Source of the DNA: Verrucomicrobiota bacterium
Lineage (GTDB): Bacteria; Verrucomicrobiota; Verrucomicrobiia; Verrucomicrobiales; Akkermansiaceae
Assembly (NCBI GenBank): GCA_030835305.1
Contig: JAURPJ010000007.1
Span: 1-38,229 of the forward strand
Direction of reading: 5' to 3'
DNA length: 38,229 nucleotides
Positions 8,736 through 15,997 of this stretch are shown here, piece after piece; position 1 is the stretch's first letter; each line of letters begins with the position of its first letter. The notes beneath the pieces were generated by a model that was given only the letters and a program-made list of their open reading frames with translations, was not told the DNA's origin and did no database searches. Made by a program: the position numbers and the translations under genes.

Positions 8736-8951
8736 ATGAGCTTACTTGCACTCTCGTTTCTAAAAAGCCAGTTCCCGTTATTGGCAGGATCTCTTTTCAT
8801 GTGGTTTACCCCGGTAAATGTTCAGGCCAAAGCCTTTGAAATGGAGAAGGATGTCGATGTCCAGCAACTCTTAATGGAGGTCGAGGGATTCGAGGCCCAA
8901 CAGGAAGAGGAGCCTGAGAATTTAAAAAAAGCACTTCCGAGGGAAAAATAG
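8736..8951 (+). CDS. Small predicted exported protein (71 aa)
   Basis: An open frame of 71 codons starts at ATG 8736. The N-terminal half is hydrophobic (LLALSFLKSQFPLLAGSLF) and ends in a plausible signal peptidase site (VQAKA, about residues 29-33). The rest is acidic and helical (MEKDVDVQQLLMEVEGFE, then EEEPENLKKALPREK). No family is recognised. The nearest gene on either side is on the opposite strand, with tRNA-Ala upstream and the DCC protein convergent 6 bases downstream. It could be a secreted small protein or a chance frame; the signal-peptide pattern favours the former. Confidence 0.5.
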   Translation: MSLLALSFLKSQFPLLAGSLFMWFTPVNVQAKAFEMEKDVDVQQLLMEVEGFEAQQEEEPENLKKALPREK

Positions 8952-8957
8952 GCGCCG

Positions 8958-9344
8958 TTACTTCAGCATCTTTTCCCGCATTCCCTCTTCCGGAAAACCA
9001 CACGCCTCGCTTTTAATGAGGCGTTTTCGGTTTCGAGCAACCCACTGATACCCCCAATTCCGCAAGGTCACGGGCAGGAATGTGAGGAAGCCGGCAATGA
9101 ACGCACCTACGCCACCGGCATGCCAGAAGGCGCGTCGGGCCGCTTCACTCGCCCGATAAATCACACCCTGCTCGGCAAAGGCCATCGAATCATCGCTCCG
9201 ATCAATTTCGTAGTTTTTCGCGGTCTCACCCTGCAACGGGGCGAATTTCAAGCGATCCTCTCCGTCAAGGCGATTCAACCACTTCACCGCGCGCTGACAG
9301 AGAAGGCAGTCTCCATCAAAAAAGACAATCAGTTCCTCTTCCAC
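8958..9344 (-). CDS. DCC-family (DUF393) thiol-disulfide oxidoreductase-like protein
   Basis: A protein of about 128 residues with the DUF393 signature near its start: VFFDGDCLLCQRAVKWL, an Asp followed by a CxxC pair, then LKFAPLQ. The family is thioredoxin-like by annotation, with unproven substrates. A hydrophobic stretch (VGAFIAGFLTFLPVTLRNWGY) near residues 80-100 may contact the membrane. The frame is open to a TTG at 9386, but this would leave only 4 bases to the divergent radC ATG at 9391. The GTG at 9344 places the motif at the usual distance from the start and leaves a 46-base divergent spacer, so I chose it. Confidence 0.8.
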   Translation of the reverse strand: MEEELIVFFDGDCLLCQRAVKWLNRLDGEDRLKFAPLQGETAKNYEIDRSDDSMAFAEQGVIYRASEAARRAFWHAGGVGAFIAGFLTFLPVTLRNWGYQWVARNRKRLIKSEACGFPEEGMREKMLK

Positions 9345-9390
9345 GACGGAAGCTTGCCACTTACTCTCGGAAAATTGAAGATCCAAGTCG

Positions 9391-10089
9391 ATGGCCGAAC
9401 ATCAGCGAATCCACGACCTTCCTACTGACCAAAAACCTCGGGAGAAAATGGCCAGACTCGGAGCAGGTGCACTTTCCAACGAGGAACTCCTAGCAATCTT
9501 CCTTCGCACCGGAACCAAAGAAGCAAGCGCAATTGAGATTGGACGTCAATTGCTTCGCAAACATGGCGGCCTTATTCCCCTCGCCCGCTTGGATCTCAAA
9601 GAACTCTGCAAAGAACACGGGCTGGGGCTCGCTAAAGTCTGTCAACTTCAGGCCGCCTTCGAGCTCGGATCCCGTGCTGCCCGCGATGATTCTTCCGTGG
9701 TGACCCTCTCAAATAGCGGGGCGATCTATCACTTTCTCGCCCCACAACTCGCCCACCTCTCCACCGAGAAACTTTGCGTCCTAACCCTTCATGGAAATGG
9801 CAGACTGATCCGAATGCGGGAACTTTCCAGCGGATCCACGAATCAAACTGTCGCGTCCATTCCGGAAATCCTTCGCCCCGTCCTCATCGACCAGGCCCCC
9901 AACTTCGCCATCGCCCACAATCACCCCTCCGGCGATCCCTATCCCAGCGCTCCGGATAAATCCCTGACTAAAAACCTCGCCCAAGCCGCACAAACCATGG
10001 GCCTTTATTTTCTCGACCACGTGATCATCGGTCGGCCCAGCGATGGGTGTCAGGGATACTATTCCTTCGCTGAAGAGGGGCATCTTTAG
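9391..10089 (+). CDS. radC: RadC family JAB-domain protein
   Basis: A 232-residue RadC/MPN family protein. The N-terminal helix-hairpin-helix-like part begins with the family string IHDLPTDQKPREKM and ALSNEELLAIFLRTG. The C-terminal JAMM metal site is complete: H176-N-H178-P-S-G with Asp189 downstream. RadC was once called a DNA repair protein, but its role is unresolved. The start at 9391 fits the family length. Four bases separate its stop from the next small exported-protein gene, which suggests a short operon leading into lpxA. Confidence 0.92.
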   Translation: MAEHQRIHDLPTDQKPREKMARLGAGALSNEELLAIFLRTGTKEASAIEIGRQLLRKHGGLIPLARLDLKELCKEHGLGLAKVCQLQAAFELGSRAARDDSSVVTLSNSGAIYHFLAPQLAHLSTEKLCVLTLHGNGRLIRMRELSSGSTNQTVASIPEILRPVLIDQAPNFAIAHNHPSGDPYPSAPDKSLTKNLAQAAQTMGLYFLDHVIIGRPSDGCQGYYSFAEEGHL

Positions 10090-10093
10090 AACC

Positions 10094-10318
10094 ATGAAAG
10101 TTTTCTTAATCATCCTTTTCCTGATCGATCCAGCCTCTTCCAAGACATGGCTGGAATACGACATAAAAGAGAAACCACCAAGAGTAGAAGGCGACCTATT
10201 GCGCGACGAAAATTTAAAATTCAACTTCCTTGAGAGGACGATTATTGTTTCCAAGACCAATGCTTCAATCAGCCGCCTAACTTTACAGATTGATGTCCCC
10301 CATTTTACCCAAGACTGA
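10094..10318 (+). CDS. Small predicted exported protein (74 aa) coupled to lpxA
   Basis: The frame begins MKVFLIILFLIDPASSKTW, a short signal peptide with a possible cleavage site near residues 16-17, followed by about 57 residues with alternating polar and aliphatic residues (LKFNFLERTIIVSK, ISRLTLQIDV). No family is recognised. Its TGA overlaps the lpxA ATG (TGATG, 10316-10320), and it starts 4 bases after radC. This spacing argues for a real translated gene. A role at the envelope is only suggested by position. Confidence 0.6.
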   Translation: MKVFLIILFLIDPASSKTWLEYDIKEKPPRVEGDLLRDENLKFNFLERTIIVSKTNASISRLTLQIDVPHFTQD

Positions 10319-11094
10319 TGCCCTTGATTCATCCTCAATCTCTCGTTTCCAACTCGGCTATTTTGGCAGATGACGTTGAAGTCGGGCCATTCGCTCTTAT
10401 CGAAGATGGAGTCACAATAGGGGCCGGTTGCCGCATTGGCTCCCAGGCCAGGATCTGTCGAGGAGTGGCCATGGGAAAGAACAACATCGTTGATCATGGC
10501 GCGGTCATCGGCGGAGCTCCCCAGGATCTTTCATTTGATTCAGAGACCCGATCGGGAGTCACGATCGGCAACGACAACACCTTCCGTGAATACGTCACGA
10601 TCAACCGCAGCACCGCAACAGGCGGCAAGACCATCGTCGGCGATCGTAATTTCCTCATGGCGGTTTCCCATCTCGCCCATGACGTCGTTGTTGGAAATGA
10701 CAACATCCTCGCCAACAACGTCATGATCGCTGGGCACGTTCGCATCGGAGACAAAATTTTCTTCGGCGGCGGGAGCGCCATCCATCAATACGTTCACGTC
10801 GGCGACTTCGCGATGACCCAAGGCAATAGCGGTATGACCCGTGATGTCCCTCCCTACTGTGTCGTCCACAAAATCAACCAACTGTCCGGACTCAATGTCG
10901 TCGGACTGCGGCGAGGCGGTTTCACTCGCGAAGAAAGAAAGGAGATCAAGCTTGCCTATTCCCTCGTTCTAAACTCCAAATTCAGCCGCGAAGAAGCTCT
11001 CGAGGAAGCTTCCAAAATGGACTTTGGACCGGTGGCCACCAAATTGGTCGCAGCCGTCCGGTCTCCATCTTCCAAGGGAATTCTCACTCGCTGA
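10318..11094 (+). CDS. lpxA: Acyl-ACP--UDP-N-acetylglucosamine O-acyltransferase LpxA
   Basis: A 258-residue cytoplasmic acyltransferase for the first step of lipid A synthesis. The N-terminal two thirds is a left-handed beta-helix of hexapeptide repeats (for example VEVGPFALIEDGVTIGAG), and the C-terminal part is helical. The catalytic region SHLAHDVVVG places the general-base His at about residue 121, equivalent to E. coli His125; DNTFREYVTINRST matches the family substrate region. It shares a TGATG overlap with the small exported-protein gene before it. The gene shows that the organism makes, or can make, lipopolysaccharide-type outer membrane lipid. No other lpx genes lie in the window. 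Confidence 0.93.
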   Translation: MPLIHPQSLVSNSAILADDVEVGPFALIEDGVTIGAGCRIGSQARICRGVAMGKNNIVDHGAVIGGAPQDLSFDSETRSGVTIGNDNTFREYVTINRSTATGGKTIVGDRNFLMAVSHLAHDVVVGNDNILANNVMIAGHVRIGDKIFFGGGSAIHQYVHVGDFAMTQGNSGMTRDVPPYCVVHKINQLSGLNVVGLRRGGFTREERKEIKLAYSLVLNSKFSREEALEEASKMDFGPVATKLVAAVRSPSSKGILTR

Positions 11095-11101
11095 CTTCGT
11101 T

Positions 11102-11129
11102 TTGATTGCAAAAATCAATATTCTTTACT
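11102..11129 (+). promoter_or_regulatory. Weak promoter candidate before the dehydrogenase-kinase pair
   Basis: TTGATT (11102-11107) and TTTACT (11124-11129) are spaced 16 bases apart in the AT-rich gap between lpxA and the dehydrogenase. Each box matches four of six consensus positions. It overlaps a small inverted repeat (TGATT/AATCA). Confidence 0.25.
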
Positions 11130-11164
11130 AGCAAGCTGTCACACAGATTTCACTCTTAAACATT

Positions 11165-12142
11165 ATGAGCAAGCGCGTTCTCCTTACCACCACCTCGTTC
11201 CAGGACACCCCTGGGACCCACCAGGATCTTTTGAATTCCCAGGACTGGGAGATCGTTCGCGCTCGCGGCCCTCTGTCCGAAATCGAAATGCTTGAACTTG
11301 CCGGTGATTTTGATGCCTTTCTTTGCGGGGACGATGCGATCACAGCCGCCGTCATCGACAAGTCACTCCCACGCCTCAAGATCATTTCCAAATATGGAAT
11401 CGGCCTCGACAAGATTAACGTCGACTACGCGACCGAGAAAAAACTCCCTGTTCTCTTCACTCCTGGGGTGAACCACACCACGGTTGCCGAACATACCTTC
11501 GGACTTCTCCTCGGAATCACCAAGGACATCCAATCCAACGCCGCCGCCGTCCAAAATGGCGAATGGGTCGCCGGTTGGAAAAAGCCTGTTGGCAACGAGA
11601 TCATGGGCAAAACCATTGGAATCCTTGGACTCGGCCGCATCGGGAAAGAGGTCGCCGTGCGTGCCCGTGCCTTTGGTATGGCCATCATTGCCTTCGATCC
11701 TTACTTCGACGAATCCTTCGCTTCCGAATACGGAGTAAAATGCTGTGCTGACATGGACGAGGTCCTTCACAATTCAGATGTCGTTTCCCTACACTGCTTC
11801 CTCAACGAGGAAACCGAGGACATGATCAATGCCAGCAAAATTGCTGAAATGCGTGATGGGGTCATCGTTCTCAACTGCGCTCGTGGCGAGCTTGTCAACA
11901 CCAACGATATGGCCGATGCACTCAAGTCCGGCAAGGTTGGTGGATACGGGGCCGACGTCCTCGATGCAGAGCCGCCCGCCCCCGGTCACGTGCTTATTGG
12001 TGCTCCCAACTGTATCATCACCAGCCACATTGGATCGCGTACCCATGAGTCGGTCCAACGCCAGGCCAACCGCTGCCTCAACAATGCCATCAATTTCTTC
12101 GCAGGAGCCGACGACATCCTCTGCGCCAACGGTGTTCTCTAA
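11165..12142 (+). CDS. D-isomer 2-hydroxyacid dehydrogenase (phosphoglycerate dehydrogenase-like)
   Basis: A 325-residue NAD-dependent D-2-hydroxyacid dehydrogenase. The nucleotide-binding loop is GLGRIG (155-160), and the catalytic triad is in place: Arg240 (NCARGELV), Glu269 (DAEPP) and His288 (TSHIGSRT). It lacks the C-terminal ACT regulatory domain of SerA. The family reduces or oxidises 3-phosphoglycerate, hydroxypyruvate, 2-ketogluconate and similar acids. The sugar kinase 20 bases downstream suggests sugar-acid catabolism rather than serine synthesis, but the substrate cannot be read from the sequence. Confidence 0.88.
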   Translation: MSKRVLLTTTSFQDTPGTHQDLLNSQDWEIVRARGPLSEIEMLELAGDFDAFLCGDDAITAAVIDKSLPRLKIISKYGIGLDKINVDYATEKKLPVLFTPGVNHTTVAEHTFGLLLGITKDIQSNAAAVQNGEWVAGWKKPVGNEIMGKTIGILGLGRIGKEVAVRARAFGMAIIAFDPYFDESFASEYGVKCCADMDEVLHNSDVVSLHCFLNEETEDMINASKIAEMRDGVIVLNCARGELVNTNDMADALKSGKVGGYGADVLDAEPPAPGHVLIGAPNCIITSHIGSRTHESVQRQANRCLNNAINFFAGADDILCANGVL

Positions 12143-12162
12143 ATTCAAATACCGAACAACTC

Positions 12163-13263
12163 ATGAGCCTCGACATCAAACCAGCCTCAGAATGCGCCTA
12201 CGACATTGTCTCGATGGGCGAAATCATGCTCCGTCTCGATCCAGGTGACGGGCGCGTCCGCACCACCCGCCAATTCCAGGCCTGGGAAGGGGGCGGAGAA
12301 TACAACGTTGCCCGTGGCCTCCGCCGCTGCTTCGGCAAGCGGGCCGCAGTTCTTACCGGGTTCGTAGACAACGAAGTCGGACGTCTCCTCGAGGATCTCG
12401 TGCTGCAAGGCGGAGTGGATACCCAGTTCATCAAATGGGCTGACTTCGACGGCCTCGGTGTCGCTGCGCGGAACGGACTCAACTTCACCGAGCGCGGCTT
12501 TGGCGTTCGCGCCGCCAAAGGCACATCTGATCGGGGCCACACCGCGGCTTCTCAACTCACCGTTGACGACTTCGACTTCGAGCACATCTTCGGAACTCTC
12601 GGCGTGCGATGGTTCCACACCGGCGGTATTTTTGCCGCTCTCTCTGAAGGCAATGCCGCGCTCACCATCGAGGCCTGCAAAATTGCCAAGAAATACGGCA
12701 CCATCGTTTCCTACGATCTCAACTATCGGCCAAGTCTCTGGAAGTCCATTGGCGGACAAAGCAAAGCCCAGGAAGTGAACCGAGAAATCGCCAGGTATGT
12801 CGACGTCATGATTGGCAACGAGGAAGATTTCACGGCCTGCCTCGGCTTTGAAGTTGAAGGAGTCGACGAAGAAAACATCACAGGAATCGACATCTCGAAT
12901 TTTAAAAAAATGATCGAGAAAGCTGTCGCTGAATTCCCTAATTTTAAGGCCACCGCCACAACTCTTAGAGAAGTTCACACCGCGTCCGACAACGATTGGG
13001 CTGCGCTCGCCTGGCACGATGGTCAGTTTCACAACTCGGTCAATCGGGAGCACCTCGAAATCTTTGACCGCGTCGGCGGAGGCGACTCCTTCGCTTCAGG
13101 CCTCATTTACGGATTTCTTGAATTTAACGACGCCGCCCAGGCCGTCGAATGGGGTGCTGCCCACGGAGCCCTTGCCATGACAACACCGGGCGACACCACC
13201 ATGGTCACCAAGGACGAAGTTGGCAAACTTGTCGGAGGAGGGTCGGCCCGCGTGGATCGCTAA
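12163..13263 (+). CDS. PfkB-family sugar kinase (2-keto-3-deoxygluconate kinase-like)
   Basis: A 366-residue ribokinase/PfkB kinase. The N-terminal substrate region is VSMGEIMLRLDPGDG with GGGEYNVARGL, and the C-terminal ATP and catalytic motif is VGGGDSFASGLIYG with Asp308 as general base. The N-terminal motif and overall length resemble 2-dehydro-3-deoxygluconate kinases (KdgK), which feed the Entner-Doudoroff-like uronate pathway. An internal stretch of roughly residues 225-275 is longer than in compact family members. It lies 20 bases after the 2-hydroxyacid dehydrogenase and is almost certainly co-transcribed. Exact substrate uncertain. Confidence 0.85.
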   Translation: MSLDIKPASECAYDIVSMGEIMLRLDPGDGRVRTTRQFQAWEGGGEYNVARGLRRCFGKRAAVLTGFVDNEVGRLLEDLVLQGGVDTQFIKWADFDGLGVAARNGLNFTERGFGVRAAKGTSDRGHTAASQLTVDDFDFEHIFGTLGVRWFHTGGIFAALSEGNAALTIEACKIAKKYGTIVSYDLNYRPSLWKSIGGQSKAQEVNREIARYVDVMIGNEEDFTACLGFEVEGVDEENITGIDISNFKKMIEKAVAEFPNFKATATTLREVHTASDNDWAALAWHDGQFHNSVNREHLEIFDRVGGGDSFASGLIYGFLEFNDAAQAVEWGAAHGALAMTTPGDTTMVTKDEVGKLVGGGSARVDR

Positions 13264-13352
13264 AAAGTCCCGAATTCTTCAAGACTGGAGCTGCCTCACC
13301 AAGTTGGGCACTCCGGGCTTATTTTGTCCCGCGCCTGCCTTAAGGTTTTCCC

Positions 13353-14102
13353 ATGCTGCGTTCGATCGTCCTTTCCATCTCATTGGTCATCAATTCCTGT
13401 TCCTCTAACAGTCCTGTTACCCTTGGAACTCCCACCCTCCCTCCACCAGGGGGGGAGCCGAATATCTTCAAACGATATTCGGCTGAAAAGGACGCAAAAA
13501 TGATGCCCGGTTGGTCGCGAAATTTCGATATGTCGGGAGTCTCTTTCAATGAACGCATGACTTTGACATTGGTGACACCACGCCACGTTGTCATGGCGTC
13601 CCATTACCGTCGGCGTCCCGGGGCGAAAGTCGTGTTCCACAACCGCATGGGAAAGCGGGTTGAACGAACCTTGATTGGCGTAGCTGGAGTTGCTGGCGAT
13701 GTCGCTGTTGGGCTTCTCGACTCAGATGTCCCCGAAGACCTCAAAGTCTACCCCCTTCCGGCACCGCAGGAAGATTTCACCGACATCGTCGGGCAAACCG
13801 TCGTGGTTACGGATCAGAACCGGCGCATCTTTTTTCATGAGGTTTCGCGAGTGGGTCCGACTTCAGTTGGCTTTCGCCATCCGAAGCCCGCCAAACACGG
13901 TTGGGGTAAAAATCTGATCAAGGGCGACAGTGGAAATCCTTCTTTTCTCATCAGCGGTGGCGAACTTGTTCTCATCGAGACCCACACCACCGGAGGAGGC
14001 GGTTCGGGCCCGTTTTACGGCAGCTCTGGGATTCAGGAAAAACTGGCAGCCGCCATCACCAGATTGGCTACCGGATACCGGCTCCGCTTTAAGTCGCTCT
14101 AG
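13353..14102 (+). CDS. Lipoprotein with trypsin-like serine protease fold
   Basis: A 249-residue protein whose signal sequence MLRSIVLSISLVINSC ends in a probable lipobox at Cys16 (the -2 Asn is unusual). The mature part shows the order of a chymotrypsin-fold peptidase: His84 in TPRHVVMASH, Asp116 or a nearby Asp in GDVAVGLLDSD, and Ser193 in IKGDSGNPSF, matching the GDSG nucleophile motif. I expect an envelope-anchored protease or inactive relative; the triad is inferred from motif order, not structure. The C-terminus has a glycine run (TTGGGGSGPFYG). It is followed after 48 bases by the CbiX gene. Confidence 0.65.
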   Translation: MLRSIVLSISLVINSCSSNSPVTLGTPTLPPPGGEPNIFKRYSAEKDAKMMPGWSRNFDMSGVSFNERMTLTLVTPRHVVMASHYRRRPGAKVVFHNRMGKRVERTLIGVAGVAGDVAVGLLDSDVPEDLKVYPLPAPQEDFTDIVGQTVVVTDQNRRIFFHEVSRVGPTSVGFRHPKPAKHGWGKNLIKGDSGNPSFLISGGELVLIETHTTGGGGSGPFYGSSGIQEKLAAAITRLATGYRLRFKSL

Positions 14103-14150
14103 CGGCACGACATTCACTTGCGAGATCTCCAAGTGAAACTAACCTCCGGC

Positions 14151-14972
14151 ATGGAATTTACTCCAAAGCCAAACGCGGCTTTGCTCATTGTCGGCCACGG
14201 GTCCACCGAGAACCCGGATTCGTCCACGCCCTACTTCGATCATGCCCGCGAGATCCGCCGCCGAAATGTTTTCGGCGAAGTTCACTGCTGCTTTTGGAAA
14301 GAAGAACCTTCCATGCGGGAAGCAATCTACATGATCGATGCCGACGAGGTTTATGTCGTGCCAGATTTTATTAGTGAAGGATACTTCACACAGGACGTCA
14401 TTCCCCGTGAACTTGGCCTCACCGGGCCCACCACCCAGGTTCACGGTAAAACCGTTCACTACTGCGATCCGGTCGGAATCCACCCGTCAATGACTTCGCT
14501 CATTCTCCAGCGAACCGATGAAGTGGCGCCGGGAGTCCCGCAGGAAGAATCCACTCTTTTCATTGTGGGTCACGGGACCGGGCTCAACAAGAACTCGACC
14601 AAGGCCATCAAGGACCAGGTCGACCACATCAAGACGCTCCCGAACTGCCGCTTTGCCGATGTCATCGACACCTACATGGAAGAGCCTCCATTTATCGCCG
14701 ATTGGGGGAAGTTGGCAAAAACTCCAAACGCCGTTGTTGTCCCCTTCTTCATCGCCGACGGCCTTCACAGTTATCAGGACATTCCAGTGATGCTGGGCTT
14801 CGAAAAGGAGGAAGGCCTCGCCGCCAGCCAGAAGGAGGTGTTCCGCCGCAATCCCTACCATCTTCAGGGCAAAACTCTCTACTACTCAGCGGCCATTGGC
14901 ACCGAACCCATGATGGCCGATGTTATCCTTGATCAAATCTCAACCTTCGATGCCCAGCATGTCGCTCACTAA
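14151..14972 (+). CDS. Two-domain CbiX-type chelatase (DR2241-like N-terminal part)
   Basis: A 273-residue protein made of two tandem CbiX/SirB-like domains. Each has the metal-binding loop: LLIVGHGSTENP (His16) and TLFIVGHGTGLNKN (His141). CbiX enzymes insert metals into sirohydrochlorin for siroheme or cobalamin. The second ligand differs: domain 2 keeps a His (His206 in IADGLHSYQDIP), while domain 1 has Tyr78 (ISEGYFTQDVIP) there. The ATG at 14151 is preferred over the TTG at 14118. The gene end overlaps the next gene, and together they match the layout of Deinococcus DR2241, a chelatase-like protein with extra domains. No other tetrapyrrole genes are nearby, so substrate and metal are unknown. 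Confidence 0.75.
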   Translation: MEFTPKPNAALLIVGHGSTENPDSSTPYFDHAREIRRRNVFGEVHCCFWKEEPSMREAIYMIDADEVYVVPDFISEGYFTQDVIPRELGLTGPTTQVHGKTVHYCDPVGIHPSMTSLILQRTDEVAPGVPQEESTLFIVGHGTGLNKNSTKAIKDQVDHIKTLPNCRFADVIDTYMEEPPFIADWGKLAKTPNAVVVPFFIADGLHSYQDIPVMLGFEKEEGLAASQKEVFRRNPYHLQGKTLYYSAAIGTEPMMADVILDQISTFDAQHVAH

Positions 14973-15597
14973 AGTTCTCTCGGACGCTCTCGAATCCGGT
15001 ATCAATCAAATCGGACAACTTCGCATTCTCCGGGATCCACTCCGCCTGCATCACATCGATGACCGTGATCTGGATTCCCTGGAGTTGCACACCGACCCGG
15101 ACGACGCCCGGGAGATCGGGCTCTACACGCCCGATGGCGGATATCGATTCACCAAGGGCGAGCTCTCTCTCAAAACCGGCTGGATCTTCGAACTAGGTTC
15201 AGTTGAAGACCTGCGTCGGACCATTGACTTGTTTTATCCGGCTTCTCTTGGACTTTGGAACGCCTGGAAGAACGATCAAATCCAGATTCAAAACCTTAGA
15301 GACAAGCTCAACCGGCAGACCGGGATGTATCGGCACGCCCGTAATGTCTCCGACGAGGGAGCTCAAGAACTTGTGCGATGCCTCTGCGGTCCTTCTAACA
15401 AGTGCGTGAAGAAAATTCTCTGGAAAATTGACGACGAAAACCCGCTCGAAGACTCCGAGGCATCTCGCTTCAATGGTCTCGTCGGAGATGTCGATGAGTC
15501 CACCGCAATCCCCATGGTCTGTCAGGAAGCCTGCAATTTCTTCGTCGCGCAGGCTCGAAAGAAATCAAAAGAGGAGTTTGAGGCGAAAGACCAGTAG
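14959..15597 (+). CDS. DR2241-type iron-sulfur protein (stabilising domain + 4Fe-4S-like domain)
   Basis: A 212-residue protein I place with the C-terminal domains of DR2241-family proteins. The first 100 residues are a mixed alpha/beta region (REIGLYTPDGGYRFTKGEL) that I match to the DR2241 stabilising domain. The rest carries five cysteines: Cys141, Cys143 and Cys149 in RCLCGPSNKCVKK, and Cys188 and Cys192 in MVCQEACNFF, suitable for an iron-sulfur cluster. In Deinococcus these domains are fused to the chelatase domains; here they are a separate gene overlapping the chelatase by 14 bases (23 if ATG 14950 is used). A chelatase-plus-electron-transfer complex is inferred. Confidence 0.65.
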   Translation: MSLTKVLSDALESGINQIGQLRILRDPLRLHHIDDRDLDSLELHTDPDDAREIGLYTPDGGYRFTKGELSLKTGWIFELGSVEDLRRTIDLFYPASLGLWNAWKNDQIQIQNLRDKLNRQTGMYRHARNVSDEGAQELVRCLCGPSNKCVKKILWKIDDENPLEDSEASRFNGLVGDVDESTAIPMVCQEACNFFVAQARKKSKEEFEAKDQ

Positions 15598-15658
15598 CTT
15601 TTCAGCATTGCGTCAGTCGCGGCAGGCGGTCACAATTGCCAGACAATCAAAGCCTACC

Positions 15659-15979
15659 GTGAAATCTTTAGCTAACATCGCTCTCCCTTTCGTCCTCATC
15701 TCTTGTGCCAATCTCGCTGCGGACAGATGGGACGAGGAGGAGAAAGTTTCCACTCCCGCTCCCGAGCAACCACAGGAGCCTGTCGAGGCTCCTGAGCTTC
15801 CCGCAGAGGAACCTGATGAAGAGCTGAAGTTAGTGGATCCCAATACGACTTCCGAGCTCATGAAGGACGAGAATAAAAAAACCGTTATCGGACCCGCTCC
15901 AGTCGATGTTCCCGCTCCCGAGTCCGATAGCGCGATTGACCTTCAGCCTACCATCCCCGCGCCGCCGGAGGAAGACTAA
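15659..15979 (+). CDS. Small Pro/Glu-rich lipoprotein
   Basis: A 106-residue protein from a GTG start at 15659. The signal VKSLANIALPFVLISC matches a lipobox (L-I-S-C, Cys16). The mature part is acidic and rich in Pro, Glu and Val (for example PEQPQEPVEAPELPAEEP), apparently disordered, and could be a spacer that reaches into the periplasm. The frame is open further upstream into the preceding gene, but only this start gives a lipoprotein signal and avoids a long overlap. It lies 18 bases before the RNA methyltransferase gene. No family recognised. Confidence 0.65.
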   Translation: MKSLANIALPFVLISCANLAADRWDEEEKVSTPAPEQPQEPVEAPELPAEEPDEELKLVDPNTTSELMKDENKKTVIGPAPVDVPAPESDSAIDLQPTIPAPPEED

Positions 15980-15997
15980 CGCAGAGCGTCCCTGGTT

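Noticed and set aside
8474-8800. Longer rsfS start reaching back to 8800
   Set aside because: This would translate through the tRNA-Ala gene and its terminator; the family length fits ATG 8473.
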